From SVTX01 sp045538195 (GTDB lineage Bacteria; Bacillota; Clostridia; Oscillospirales; CAG-272), in NCBI GenBank assembly GCA_045538195.1, contig JAZSRA010000032.1:1-64000 (forward strand): 64,000 bases of DNA, read 5' to 3'. Shown one piece after another: positions 1-7,967 of this stretch. Each line of letters opens with the position of its first letter. Position 1 is the stretch's first letter. Made by a program: the position numbers and the translations under genes. Under the pieces are notes generated by a model. That model was not told where the DNA came from. It saw nothing but the letters and a program-made list of their open reading frames with translations, and made no database searches.

Positions 1-2325
1 CCAGGTATGATGGACACAATCCTCAACCTCGGTCTTAACGACCAAGTTGTTGAAGCTTTTGCTAAGAAGACAGGCAACCCACGCTTCGCATACGACTCCT
101 ACAGACGTTTCATCCAGATGTACTCTGGCGTTGTTATGGAAGTTGGTAAGAAGTACTTCGAGGAGCTCATCGATAAGATGAAAAAAGAGAAGGGCGTTAA
201 GCTTGACGTTGAGCTGAACGCTGAGGACCTCAAGGAGCTGGCTAACCAGTTCAAGGCTGAATACAAGGCAAAGCTTGGCGAAGATTTCCCCAGCGATCCT
301 AAGGTTCAGCTGATCGGTGCAATCAAGGCTGTATTCCGTTCTTGGGATAACCCCCGTGCAAACGTTTACCGCCGCGACAACGATATCCCCTATTCTTGGG
401 GTACTGCCGTTAACGTACAGGCAATGGCATTCGGTAATATGGGCGACAACTGCGGAACCGGCGTAGCATTTACCCGTGACCCCGCAACCGGCGAAAAGAA
501 GCTGATGGGTGAATTCCTGACCAACGCACAAGGTGAAGACGTTGTTGCAGGTGTACGTACTCCTATGCCCATTGCTGAAATGGCAAACAAGTTCCCCGAA
601 GCATTCGAGCAATTCAAAAAGGTTTGCGAAATTCTCGAAAACCACTATCACGATATGCAGGATATGGAGTTCACCATTGAAAATGAAAAGCTCTATATGC
701 TCCAAACCCGTAACGGTAAGAGAACTGCTCCCGCAGCTCTCCAAATCGCTGTTGACCTCGTAGCAGAGGGCCACAAGACCAAGGAAGAGGCAGTTCTTAT
801 GATCGATCCTAGACACCTTGTCACGCTTCTCCATCCCCAGTTCGACGCTAAAGCACTTAAGGCTGCTACTCCTCTTGGACGCGGTCTTGGCGCATCTCCC
901 GGTGCTGCTTGCGGTCAAATCGTATTCTCCGCAGAAGACGCAGAGGCTTGGAAGAACGCCGGCAAGAAGGTTGTCCTCGTTCGTCTCGAAACCTCTCCCG
1001 AGGATATCACCGGTATGAAGGCAGCTCAGGGTATCCTGACTGTTCGCGGCGGTATGACCTCTCACGCAGCAGTTGTTGCTCGTGGTATGGGTAAGTGCTG
1101 CGTTTCCGGTTGTGGCGACATCGCTATGGACGAGGAAAACAAGAAGTTCACTCTTAACGGTAAGACCTACCACGAGGGTGATTGTATCTCCATCGACGGT
1201 TCCACCGGTGCTATCTACGACGGTCTTATTCCTACCGTTGACGCAGAGATCTCCGGTAACTTCGGCACTATCATGGGTTGGGCTGACGAGTTCAGAACCC
1301 TTAAGGTTAGAACTAACGCTGATACTCCCGCTGACGCTAAGAAGGCTCGCGAGCTTGGCGCTGAAGGTATTGGTCTCTGCCGTACCGAGCATATGTTCTT
1401 CGAGGCAGACAGAATCGCGGCATTCCGTGAGATGATCTGCTCCGACACCGCTGCTGAGAGAGAAGTTGCTCTTGATAAGATCCTTCCTTACCAGCAGTCC
1501 GACTTTGAGAAGCTCTACGAGGCTCTTGAAGGTCATCCCGTTTGTATCAGATTCCTTGATCCCCCTCTCCACGAGTTCGTTCCTACCACCGAGGAGGACA
1601 TCGCTCTTCTCGCAAAGGCTCAGGGCAAGACCGTTGAGGACATCAAGGCTATCATAGCTTCTCTCCACGAGTTCAACCCCATGATGGGTCACCGTGGATG
1701 CCGTCTCGCAGTAACCTACCCCGAGATCGCAGCTATGCAGACCAAGGCTGTAATCCGTGCAGCTATCAACGTTCAGAAGGCTCATCCCGATTGGAACATG
1801 GTTCCCGAGATCATGATTCCTCTTGTTGGCGACGTTAAGGAGCTTAAGTACGTTAAGAGCGTAGTCGTTGCAACCGCTGACGCTGAGATCGCAGCAGCTG
1901 GCGCTACCCTCAAGTATGAGGTTGGTACCATGATCGAGATCCCCAGAGCTTGTCTCACCGCTGATGAGATCGCCGCTAACGCAGACTTCTTCTGCTTCGG
2001 TACTAACGACCTCACTCAGATGACCTACGGCTTCTCCAGAGACGACGCAGGTAAGTTCCTCGGCGCATACTACGACGCTAAGATCTTCGAGAACGATCCC
2101 TTCGCTAAGCTCGACACCACCGGTGTTGGTAAGCTCATGAATATGGCAGTAACCCTCGGCAGACCCGTAAACACCAACCTCCACGTTGGTATCTGCGGTG
2201 AGCACGGTGGTGACCCCACAAGCGTTGAGTTCTGCCACCAGATCGGCCTTGACTACGTATCCTGCTCTCCTTTCAGAGTACCGATCGCACGTCTTGCAGC
2301 AGCTCAGGCAGCTCTTAAGAAGTAA
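1..2325 (+). CDS. ppdK: Pyruvate, phosphate dikinase (3' part; 5' end outside window)
   Basis: PPDK interconverts pyruvate, ATP and phosphate with PEP, AMP and pyrophosphate in the cytoplasm, serving glycolysis or gluconeogenesis in anaerobes. The reading frame is open from base 1; 774 residues are present against about 875 in the family, so roughly 100 N-terminal residues of the nucleotide-binding domain lie upstream. The first residues PGMMDTILNLGLND are a PPDK signature. The phospho-carrier histidine lies in GGMTSHAAVVARGMG (His codon 1063-1065). The C-terminal PEP/pyruvate barrel shows RFLDPPLHEF and the catalytic Cys in GICGEHGG (codon 2194-2196). The frame is intact to a TAA stop. Codon use is strongly biased, as in highly expressed genes. 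A long hairpin follows the stop. Confidence 0.98.
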   Translation, partial: PGMMDTILNLGLNDQVVEAFAKKTGNPRFAYDSYRRFIQMYSGVVMEVGKKYFEELIDKMKKEKGVKLDVELNAEDLKELANQFKAEYKAKLGEDFPSDPKVQLIGAIKAVFRSWDNPRANVYRRDNDIPYSWGTAVNVQAMAFGNMGDNCGTGVAFTRDPATGEKKLMGEFLTNAQGEDVVAGVRTPMPIAEMANKFPEAFEQFKKVCEILENHYHDMQDMEFTIENEKLYMLQTRNGKRTAPAALQIAVDLVAEGHKTKEEAVLMIDPRHLVTLLHPQFDAKALKAATPLGRGLGASPGAACGQIVFSAEDAEAWKNAGKKVVLVRLETSPEDITGMKAAQGILTVRGGMTSHAAVVARGMGKCCVSGCGDIAMDEENKKFTLNGKTYHEGDCISIDGSTGAIYDGLIPTVDAEISGNFGTIMGWADEFRTLKVRTNADTPADAKKARELGAEGIGLCRTEHMFFEADRIAAFREMICSDTAAEREVALDKILPYQQSDFEKLYEALEGHPVCIRFLDPPLHEFVPTTEEDIALLAKAQGKTVEDIKAIIASLHEFNPMMGHRGCRLAVTYPEIAAMQTKAVIRAAINVQKAHPDWNMVPEIMIPLVGDVKELKYVKSVVVATADAEIAAAGATLKYEVGTMIEIPRACLTADEIAANADFFCFGTNDLTQMTYGFSRDDAGKFLGAYYDAKIFENDPFAKLDTTGVGKLMNMAVTLGRPVNTNLHVGICGEHGGDPTSVEFCHQIGLDYVSCSPFRVPIARLAAAQAALKK

Positions 2326-2343
2326 TAATTTTTAGCAAAGATA

Positions 2344-2384
2344 TGCGGGGAAAACCCTTTTTGAAAAAAGGTGTTTTCCCCGCA
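2344..2384. repeat. Long intergenic hairpin, A/T-core repeat family
   Basis: A near-perfect inverted repeat (TGCGGGGAAAAC to GTTTTCCCCGCA) surrounds a core CCTTTTTGAAAAAAGG. It follows the ppdK stop and may end transcription, although no T-run follows. The same core, ACCTTTTTGAAAAA(A)GGT, with a nearby CCAAAA..TTTCC, recurs inside rnpB (7603-7622) and after smpB (32856-32906), so it is a dispersed repeat. Confidence 0.6.
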
Positions 2385-2441
2385 CCCCTTTCCAAAAGCT
2401 TTCCGAAAAAGGAACAGAAAATTTTCATTAACGAATCAATT

Positions 2442-2780
2442 ATGAAAGAATATAGACTTGTTATAGCGGGATGCCGTAGCTACAATAACTATTTTCGACT
2501 TTCGCGAGAAGTAAAAAAATACATCAAAACACTTGGAAAGGATTACTTAATCATTATTGTAAGCGGTTGCGCAAGCGGGGCTGACGCACTCGGTGAGAGA
2601 TTTGCACAAAAGCATAAACTACAAATTGAAAGATACCCTGCCCAATGGGAAAAATACGGAAAGTTCGCAGGCCCACGAAGAAACTCGCAAATGGCAAAAG
2701 TCGCCGATGGAGTTATTGTATTTTGGGATGGCGAATCACGCGGAACCAAAAGTATGATCGAGTGCAAGGCAAGAAAATAA
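2442..2780 (+). CDS. SLOG-domain DUF2493 family protein (C-terminus probably frameshifted)
   Basis: This 112-residue protein starts at the ATG before KEYRLVIAGCRSY. The Rossmann-like nucleotide-binding fold of the DUF2493/YspA (SLOG) group is visible: an N-terminal VIAGCRSY strand, VSGCASGADALGERFA, a PAQWEKYGKFAGPRRN segment, and VIVFWDGESRGTKSMI. Family members are thought to bind nucleotides or NAD derivatives; the role here is unknown. The in-frame end IECKARK is too short for the family. In the next frame 2764-2805 encodes ARQENKPCKIIEI then TAA, which fits the usual last helix and strand, so a 2-bp loss (or 1-bp gain) near 2761 has probably changed the tail. No strong ribosome-binding site is seen. 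Confidence 0.75.
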   Translation: MKEYRLVIAGCRSYNNYFRLSREVKKYIKTLGKDYLIIIVSGCASGADALGERFAQKHKLQIERYPAQWEKYGKFAGPRRNSQMAKVADGVIVFWDGESRGTKSMIECKARK

Positions 2781-2883
2781 GCCTTGCAAAATTATTGAGA
2801 TTTAAATTTAATAATTAATGATTTCACTCCAAGACCTATCAAAAGTCTTTTTATTTTTTAACGCTATGTAATCAAATTGCCGT

Positions 2884-2930
2884 TATAATAATCGAATACC
2901 GTCCTTCATAAATAATCGAACTCCGATTAT
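2884..2930. promoter_or_regulatory. Possible operator repeats upstream of XRE gene
   Basis: Two similar words, ATAATCGAATACCG (about 2887-2901) and ATAATCGAACTCCG (about 2912-2926), stand about 25 bp apart in an AT-rich stretch 40-80 bp upstream of the XRE regulator. Spaced repeats of this kind are typical operator sites for autoregulating XRE proteins. This is inference from position and repetition only. Confidence 0.3.
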
Positions 2931-2964
2931 ACTTATTATGATATGATCAGGAGGGCGATTAAAA

Positions 2965-3291
2965 ATGGCACAAAAAATAATTGGCAATCGGATTCAAGAA
3001 ATCAGAAAAAATAAAGGACTGACACAAGAACAGCTTGCGGAGCAAATTGAAATAAGCCCTCACTATCTGTCTGCTCTCGAAAGAGGCGTTTACAACATCA
3101 AGCTTGAATTGCTCGTGAAAATGCTCAACGCTCTCGATTGCTCTGCCGACGAGGCGTTTCAGGACGTAGTCAAAAATTCGTCAAAGGTCAGATCAAATCT
3201 TCTCTCTGAAAAGCTCAACGTTCTTCCTCTTAAAGAACAAAAGAAGATCTATGAAGTAATCGATACTATGATACAAAACGCGTCAAATTAA
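2965..3291 (+). CDS. XRE-family helix-turn-helix transcriptional regulator
   Basis: A 108-residue DNA-binding protein. Residues 6-60 form a Cro/C1-type HTH: IGNRIQEIRKNKGLTQEQLAEQ, then the recognition helix ISPHYLSALERG, then LELLVKMLNALDCSADE. The remaining 45 residues (SEKLNVLPLKEQKKIYEVIDTMI) form a helical tail probably used for dimerisation. A clear ribosome-binding site, AGGAGGG, lies 7-8 bp before the ATG. It stands alone, followed by its own terminator, with possible operator repeats upstream. Its targets are unknown; autoregulation is the simplest guess. Similar small XRE proteins occur in mobile elements, but no mobile-element genes adjoin it. Confidence 0.88.
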   Translation: MAQKIIGNRIQEIRKNKGLTQEQLAEQIEISPHYLSALERGVYNIKLELLVKMLNALDCSADEAFQDVVKNSSKVRSNLLSEKLNVLPLKEQKKIYEVIDTMIQNASN

Positions 3292-3318
3292 ATCGCGACA
3301 AACAATTGCAATACAAAG

Positions 3319-3360
3319 ACGGATATTCAATACCGCAAGGTAAAGAATATCCGTTTTTTA
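3319..3360 (+). terminator. Rho-independent terminator after XRE gene
   Basis: Stem ACGGATATTC / GAATATCCGT (3319-3328 with 3345-3354) followed by a run of six T. Confidence 0.85.
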
Positions 3361-3374
3361 TATAAATTCAGTTT

Positions 3375-4832
3375 TTATTTGTTTTTGCTTTTGTCAATTC
3401 CCTTTTTCTTTTTGAATTTCACCGCCGAGACCACAAGTGACGACAGTGCGAACATCGCTATGACGTTGGGAATTACCATAAGGTTATTGAACATATCGGT
3501 CAGCTCCCAAACGAGGTCGTTAGAGAGGCAAGTGCCGAGGAAAATGAACGATACCGAAATGATGGAATAGATCAGTGTAGATTTCTTACCAAAAAGGTAA
3601 TTCGCGTTGACCTTTCCGAAAAAGTTCCAACCGATAATGGTTGAAAACGCGAAGAAGAAGAGACAAACCGCTACGAAAAGGCTACCGATAATCTGTCCCG
3701 CGCTCTCTCCAAAGAGCTTTGCGAAGGTCTGGGCAAATGCTATCTGAACCATATTAGTCTTGTCAACGCCCTCGGGAGCTACTCCGCTTTCAAGTATTCC
3801 TCCCTTGGTGTAAAGCGCGGTAATGACGACCATTGCGGTCATCGTCAGCACGACGAAGGTATCGATAAACACGGCAATAATAGCGGTAACTCCCTGATCG
3901 TGAGGATCCTTGACGTTCGCCATAGCGTGAGCGTGAGGTGTAGAACCCATACCAGCCTCGTTAGAGAACAGACCGCGCTTTGCTCCTTGGCTGATCGCCT
4001 GCTTCAAGGCATAACCGATAGAACCGCCAATGATGGCATTGGGAACGAACGCGTACTTGAATATCAAACCAAACGCCTCGGGAACCGCCTTGATATTAAT
4101 TGCAAGAATTATCAGACCTCCGACGATATAAAGTGTAGCCATTATAGGCACAATCTTCTCTGTGACCGCCGCTATTCTCTGTATTCCTCCAAGGAAGATA
4201 AAGCTTGACATCAAGGCAAGTGCGATACCGATCACCCAACCGGGTATATCAATTCCGAAGGAATTCGACATCGCGCTCGTGATGTTCTCCGCGATAGAAT
4301 TGGACTGCACCATACTACCCATAAATCCGAGGGCAAGGGTCGCAGCGACAGCAAAGAATATCGAGAGAAAGCTTCCGAATTTATTGTTAAAGGCTTTTTT
4401 GATATAATAAACGGGACCACCGGCAACACTGCCGTCTTCGCTGACTACACGGGTCTTTTGAGCAAGCACCGCCTCGGAATAGTTGGTTGCCATGCCGAAG
4501 AAAGCGATGACCCACATCCAGAAAATCGCACCGGGACCTCCGAGCAGTATAGCACCGCAGGCTCCAACCACGTTACCCGTACCTACCTGTGCGGCGATAG
4601 CGGTAGCCAACGCCTGGAAGGACGAAAGACCACCCTTTTGCTTGCCGCCCCTCATACTGAAGTCACCAAATACTCGCTTACATCCCTCCCCAAAGCAACG
4701 AACCTGCACGAATCTTGTTTTGATCGTGTAAAAAATACCTACGCCAACAAGCAAAAATATCAAGATATAATCCGAAAGATATGCGTTGACAGTCTGCACT
4801 ATCTTCAAAAGTGCGTCAAAAAATACGTCCAT
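3375..4832 (-). CDS. Sodium:alanine/glycine symporter (AGCS family)
   Basis: A 485-residue inner-membrane transporter that takes up alanine or glycine with Na+. It has about ten hydrophobic segments and the AGCS hallmark regions: GGKQKGGLSSFQALATAIAA near residue 62, MATNYSEAVLAQKTR near 112, and the family signature GLFSNEAGMGSTPHAHA near 288. Length and ends are normal for AlsT/DagA-type proteins. The leader carries a glycine riboswitch, which points to glycine as substrate or signal. It is transcribed alone from the promoter at 5079-5107. The specific substrate cannot be told from sequence. Confidence 0.95.
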   Translation of the reverse strand: MDVFFDALLKIVQTVNAYLSDYILIFLLVGVGIFYTIKTRFVQVRCFGEGCKRVFGDFSMRGGKQKGGLSSFQALATAIAAQVGTGNVVGACGAILLGGPGAIFWMWVIAFFGMATNYSEAVLAQKTRVVSEDGSVAGGPVYYIKKAFNNKFGSFLSIFFAVAATLALGFMGSMVQSNSIAENITSAMSNSFGIDIPGWVIGIALALMSSFIFLGGIQRIAAVTEKIVPIMATLYIVGGLIILAINIKAVPEAFGLIFKYAFVPNAIIGGSIGYALKQAISQGAKRGLFSNEAGMGSTPHAHAMANVKDPHDQGVTAIIAVFIDTFVVLTMTAMVVITALYTKGGILESGVAPEGVDKTNMVQIAFAQTFAKLFGESAGQIIGSLFVAVCLFFFAFSTIIGWNFFGKVNANYLFGKKSTLIYSIISVSFIFLGTCLSNDLVWELTDMFNNLMVIPNVIAMFALSSLVVSAVKFKKKKGIDKSKNK

Positions 4833-4875
4833 AATTTCTCCTTTTAGATGTGTTTTTCCGTTTTTCGAAACCGAT

Positions 4876-4905
4876 AAAAAAGAAAAGTCGCTGAATATTT
4901 CAGCG
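4876..4905 (-). terminator. Riboswitch expression-platform terminator
   Basis: On the minus strand a 7-bp stem CGCTGAA/TTCAGCG with a 3-nt loop (4889-4905) is followed by a T-rich tract (complement of 4876-4887). It lies between the glycine aptamer and the symporter start, where a ligand-controlled terminator is expected. Confidence 0.7.
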
Positions 4906-4949
4906 GCTCTGAATCAAAGTATCACAGACATATTTTTATTATACGCCTG

Positions 4950-5072
4950 CTCTGTCCTTTTGCCTGAGAGATTCGGTCTATATGACCTTGCACCTTCGGC
5001 ACTCGTTATGCGAGATTCTCCAGAGTCCCTCCGCCACCGGTTCTATGAAGTTCCGAGGGCTTCAACGGTTAT
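4950..5072 (-). promoter_or_regulatory. Glycine riboswitch (gcvT-type aptamer)
   Basis: The minus strand reads ...CTCTGGAGAATC...GTGCCGAAGGTGCAAGG... then CTCTCAGGCAAAAGGACAGAG, which matches the conserved core of the glycine aptamer. P1 pairs CTCTG (near 5025) with CAGAG (near 4950). Only one full aptamer is present. The preceding 45 nt (5027-5072) fold into another hairpin (CCCTC/GAGGG) that may be a ghost aptamer, as in singlet glycine riboswitches. A terminator hairpin and then the Na+/alanine symporter lie downstream. Confidence 0.92.
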
Positions 5073-5078
5073 GGATAT

Positions 5079-5107
5079 ATTATACTACTTTACCTCGTGC
5101 TTTTCAA
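5079..5107 (-). promoter_or_regulatory. Sigma-A promoter for riboswitch-symporter transcript
   Basis: Minus strand TTGAAA, a 17-bp spacer, then TATAAT. Transcription would begin a few bases upstream of the riboswitch. Confidence 0.85.
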
Positions 5108-5283
5108 TGGCAAAATTCGACAAAATAAGCAATTAATATAGTATATATTCTGTACGCAATAACCATTTCACAACAATTTCATTAAATTAAAAAATTATGC
5201 GAAAATTGCTAAACCTTTATGTTCAGTTAATAAATTCGTGTTAAAATACAATTAAAGACAACAAAATCTTACATGGAGGCACT

Positions 5284-5958
5284 ATGTTCAACATAATGAT
5301 AGTTGAGGACGATACCAACCAGCGCAAGCTGATGGCGGCAGTCCTCGAGCAGTACGGTTACAACGTCACACAGGCAACCGACGGCATTGACGCTCTCGAT
5401 CAGCTTGACAAAAAGCACATAGACTTGATCATTCTTGATATTATGCTGCCCAGAATGGATGGGTTCGAGTTCACCGAGACCATTCGTCAATCGGGCAGCA
5501 GTATTCCGATACTGATGGTCACCGCAAAGACCTCCCCCGTAGATAAGCGCAAGGGCTTCATCATTGGAACCGACGACTACATGACAAAGCCCGTGGACGA
5601 GGAGGAAATGGTGCTTCGCGTCGGCGCACTGCTCCGTCGCGCCAAGATCGCAAGCGAGAAAAAGCTGACTGTCGGCTCTACCTCTCTTTATTACGATTCA
5701 TTCACCGTGGTGTGCGGAGACGTGACGCACGAGCATCCCCAAAAGGAATTTTTGCTTCTATTCAAGCTTCTTTCTTATCCCGGCAAAATATTCACCCGCC
5801 GTCAGCTCATGGACGAGATCTGGGATATGGACAGCGAGAGCGACGAGAGAACCGTTGACGTTCACGTCAGCCGTCTGCGCGACAAATACAGAAATTGCCC
5901 CGATTTTGAGATCGTGACGGTTCGCGGTCTCGGCTATAAGGCGGTACATTTGAAATGA
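5284..5958 (+). CDS. OmpR/PhoB-family response regulator
   Basis: A 224-residue response regulator. The receiver domain (1-118) has the acidic pair D9/D10, phospho-acceptor D52 in LIILDIMLPRMDGFE, T80 and K102. The C-terminal winged helix (about 130-222) contains EFLLLFKLLSYPGKIFTRRQLMDEIW and the DNA-contact region DVHVSRLRDKYR. A GGAGG site precedes the ATG. The stop overlaps the start of the sensor kinase gene by 4 bp, so the two are translationally coupled and form one two-component system. The signal and regulon are not visible. The full, non-degenerate active site argues for normal phosphorylation. Confidence 0.95.
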   Translation: MFNIMIVEDDTNQRKLMAAVLEQYGYNVTQATDGIDALDQLDKKHIDLIILDIMLPRMDGFEFTETIRQSGSSIPILMVTAKTSPVDKRKGFIIGTDDYMTKPVDEEEMVLRVGALLRRAKIASEKKLTVGSTSLYYDSFTVVCGDVTHEHPQKEFLLLFKLLSYPGKIFTRRQLMDEIWDMDSESDERTVDVHVSRLRDKYRNCPDFEIVTVRGLGYKAVHLK

Positions 5959-7091
5959 CAAAAAGAAAAACCGACGAAGCCGTAGTCTCCGCAAAGAAAA
6001 AGCGAAGAAGAAAGAAAAAAACGGTGCGCGTCCTGCTTTCGCTTTCGGGTAAGCGCATAAAAAAGATCAACACGCTAAGGACGAGATTTACCTTTACCGT
6101 CTGCGTAATGTTTGCCATTACGGGCGTTATTACCGCGCTGATCTTTTACGTATTAAGCCAATTCCCTTTCTTTGAGTTTCTTATCCAAAACAGAATACTT
6201 CTTATCACGGCGATCTGCGTCTCTTGTATCGCTATCGGAACCGGTATTTCATTCGCTACCATGAAGATCTGGATAGGGCGAATAACCAGAATAAGTCAGG
6301 CGATGAGAGATATCGCAAAGGGCAACTTTAAAAAGCGAGTTCCCGAGGAAAAGGAGACCGAGGTCATCACCGAGCTTGGCGACCTTGAAAGGAGCTTTAA
6401 CCAGATGGCGTCGGATCTTGAAGGTATCGAGATGTTCCGAAACGATTTTATCAATAATTTCTCACACGAATTTAAAACTCCTATCGTTTCAATACGCGGA
6501 TTTGCACGTCAGCTTCAAAGCGGAAATCTCAACAACGAGCAAAGGAAGGAATACATCGACATTATCGTTTCGGAGTCGGAAAGGCTCTCCACTATGTCGC
6601 AAAACGTCCTGCTTCTGACCAAGCTTGAAAACCAGAGCATAGTCACCGAAAAGAGCGAATTTTATCTTGACGAGCAGATCAGAAACTGTCTTCTTCTGCT
6701 TGAAAAGTCTTGGAGCGAAAAGGATATTGAGCTTGATATAGACCTTGACGAGATAGAGTACGAGTTCAACGAGGAAATGCTCTCTCACGTCTGGATAAAT
6801 CTCATTTCCAACGCTATAAAATTCACTCCCGAACGGGGCAAAATACGTTGCGCTCTCAAACGTATCGGAAATTCGGTAGTGTTTGAGATCGAGGACAATG
6901 GCGAGGGCATGAGTGAGGAGGTCAAGTCGAGAATTTTCGAAAAATTCTATCAGGGCGACTCCTCCCACGCCACAAAGGGCAACGGAATAGGACTTAACAT
7001 CGTTCAAAGAATAGTTACTCTTGCAGGCGGCTCGATATCGGTTGAGAGCGAGATTGGAAAGGGTTCAAAATTCACGGTCAGAATTCCTTGA
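5955..7091 (+). CDS. Membrane sensor histidine kinase
   Basis: A 378-residue kinase, partner of the overlapping response regulator. The N-terminus is very basic (many Lys/Arg in residues 3-42), then two membrane helices (about 43-67 and 80-103) enclose only a short outer loop, so sensing is probably in the membrane or cytoplasm. A HAMP domain follows (104-157). The dimerisation domain has phospho-acceptor H171 in NFSHEFKTPIVSIRGFA. The ATPase domain shows the N box NLISNAIKFTP (N286), G1 DNGEGMS, the F region IFEKFYQGD, and G2 GNGIGLNI. All catalytic motifs are intact. Signal unknown. It ends with a TGA stop and a terminator. Confidence 0.95.
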   Translation: MTKRKTDEAVVSAKKKRRRKKKTVRVLLSLSGKRIKKINTLRTRFTFTVCVMFAITGVITALIFYVLSQFPFFEFLIQNRILLITAICVSCIAIGTGISFATMKIWIGRITRISQAMRDIAKGNFKKRVPEEKETEVITELGDLERSFNQMASDLEGIEMFRNDFINNFSHEFKTPIVSIRGFARQLQSGNLNNEQRKEYIDIIVSESERLSTMSQNVLLLTKLENQSIVTEKSEFYLDEQIRNCLLLLEKSWSEKDIELDIDLDEIEYEFNEEMLSHVWINLISNAIKFTPERGKIRCALKRIGNSVVFEIEDNGEGMSEEVKSRIFEKFYQGDSSHATKGNGIGLNIVQRIVTLAGGSISVESEIGKGSKFTVRIP

Positions 7092-7136
7092 CGGTATATT
7101 TCCATCATTTTTATCAAAATATATAACTTAAAATTC

Positions 7137-7178
7137 GACGGCGGAGAGATTTTGCGTTTTTCCGTCGTCTGTTTTTTC
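7137..7178 (+). terminator. Terminator of the two-component operon
   Basis: Stem GACGGCGGA / TCCGTCGTC (7137-7145 with 7161-7169, one G-T wobble) followed by TGTTTTTT. Confidence 0.8.
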
Positions 7179-7222
7179 TTTGCGGAGACGTCAAAAAATG
7201 GGCTTATTTCTTTCAAATACAA

Positions 7223-7251
7223 TTGACAAACATATTTTTTAATGATATAAT
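7223..7251 (+). promoter_or_regulatory. Consensus promoter of rnpB
   Basis: Exact TTGACA, 17-bp spacer, exact TATAAT. The expected start is at 7257-7258, the first base of the rnpB P1 stem. Confidence 0.95.
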
Positions 7252-7256
7252 AATAT

Positions 7257-7895
7257 GAATAGCTTCGCCGAACGGTCGCGCGCGATCATGCCGAAAGGTC
7301 TTCGCGTGAGGAAAGTCCGGGCTTCACAGGGCAGGATAACTGATAACGTCAGCCACGGGTAACCGTCGGGAAAGTGCAACAGAAATAGACTGCCTGAGTT
7401 GCTTGGGAAGGTGCAGAAATAGCATTAGATTATTTTAATCAAATGGCATTCGCAATTTTTATAAGGGGAACCCCCACTTGTGTGTTCCCCTCTTTCAAAA
7501 GCTCGATGAGCTTTTGAAATTCACCCTTCGTGGCGCTTTGAAAGGATAAAGGAATTTCGCCATCTGCGGATGGCGACCAACGCTCCGCGCGTTGGATTGG
7601 CGCCACCTTTTGAAAAAGGTGGACGAAAACTTTCAAAAAAGCGCAACACTTATTGTTCTACATCCTCCCAAGCGACTCAGGTGATGGTGGAAAGGCGAGG
7701 TAAGAGCTCACCCACTCCTATGGTAACATAGGTTTGCTGTAAACCCTATCCGAAGCAACACCCAGGGGAAAGTCGCCCGTCTCCGCAAGGATACCCCTCG
7801 GTGGCACGGCGCGAGAGCGTCGGAGCTTTTCGGTGACGAAAAGCAAAGATTGATGACCGTTTAAGACAGAACCCGGCTTACAGACGGAGCTATTC
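7257..7895 (+). ncRNA. rnpB: RNase P RNA with large insertion in P12
   Basis: Catalytic RNA of RNase P, which trims tRNA and tmRNA 5' ends. Conserved blocks are GAGGAAAGTCCGGGCT, CAGGGCAGG, GTGCAACAGAAA, GGTAAGAGC, GTAAACCC, and near the 3' end GACAGAACCCGGCTTA. P1 pairs GAATAGCT (7257-7264) with AGCTATTC (7888-7895). The gene is 639 nt; bacterial type A RNAs are about 350-420 nt. The excess sits in one arm: 7393-7408 (CCTGAGT, GCTTGGGA) pairs with 7666-7681 (TCCCAAGC, ACTCAGG), which by position is P12, and 257 nt are enclosed. All conserved core blocks remain on both sides, and the promoter is consensus, so the RNA is probably active. Confidence 0.95.
7427..7655. repeat. Multi-hairpin insertion inside rnpB P12
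   Basis: The stretch is a string of hairpins: GGGGAAC/GTTCCCC (7465-7471 with 7484-7490), TTTCAAAAGCTC/GAGCTTTTGAAA (7493-7504 with 7508-7519), CGCCATC/GATGGCG (7558-7564 with 7569-7575), CCAACGC/GCGTTGG (7577-7583 with 7589-7595), and CCACCTTTT/AAAGGTGG (7603-7611 with 7615-7622). The last resembles the hairpin repeats at 2344 and 32856. It probably derives from a dispersed intergenic element that landed in the tolerant P12 loop. Its exact edges are uncertain. Confidence 0.65.
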
Positions 7896-7967
7896 ACATT
7901 TTGAAAAGTCGTATTAAATCAAAATTTCGGCTTTTCAAGGAAAAATCTACAAAAAGGCAAATTTTTT

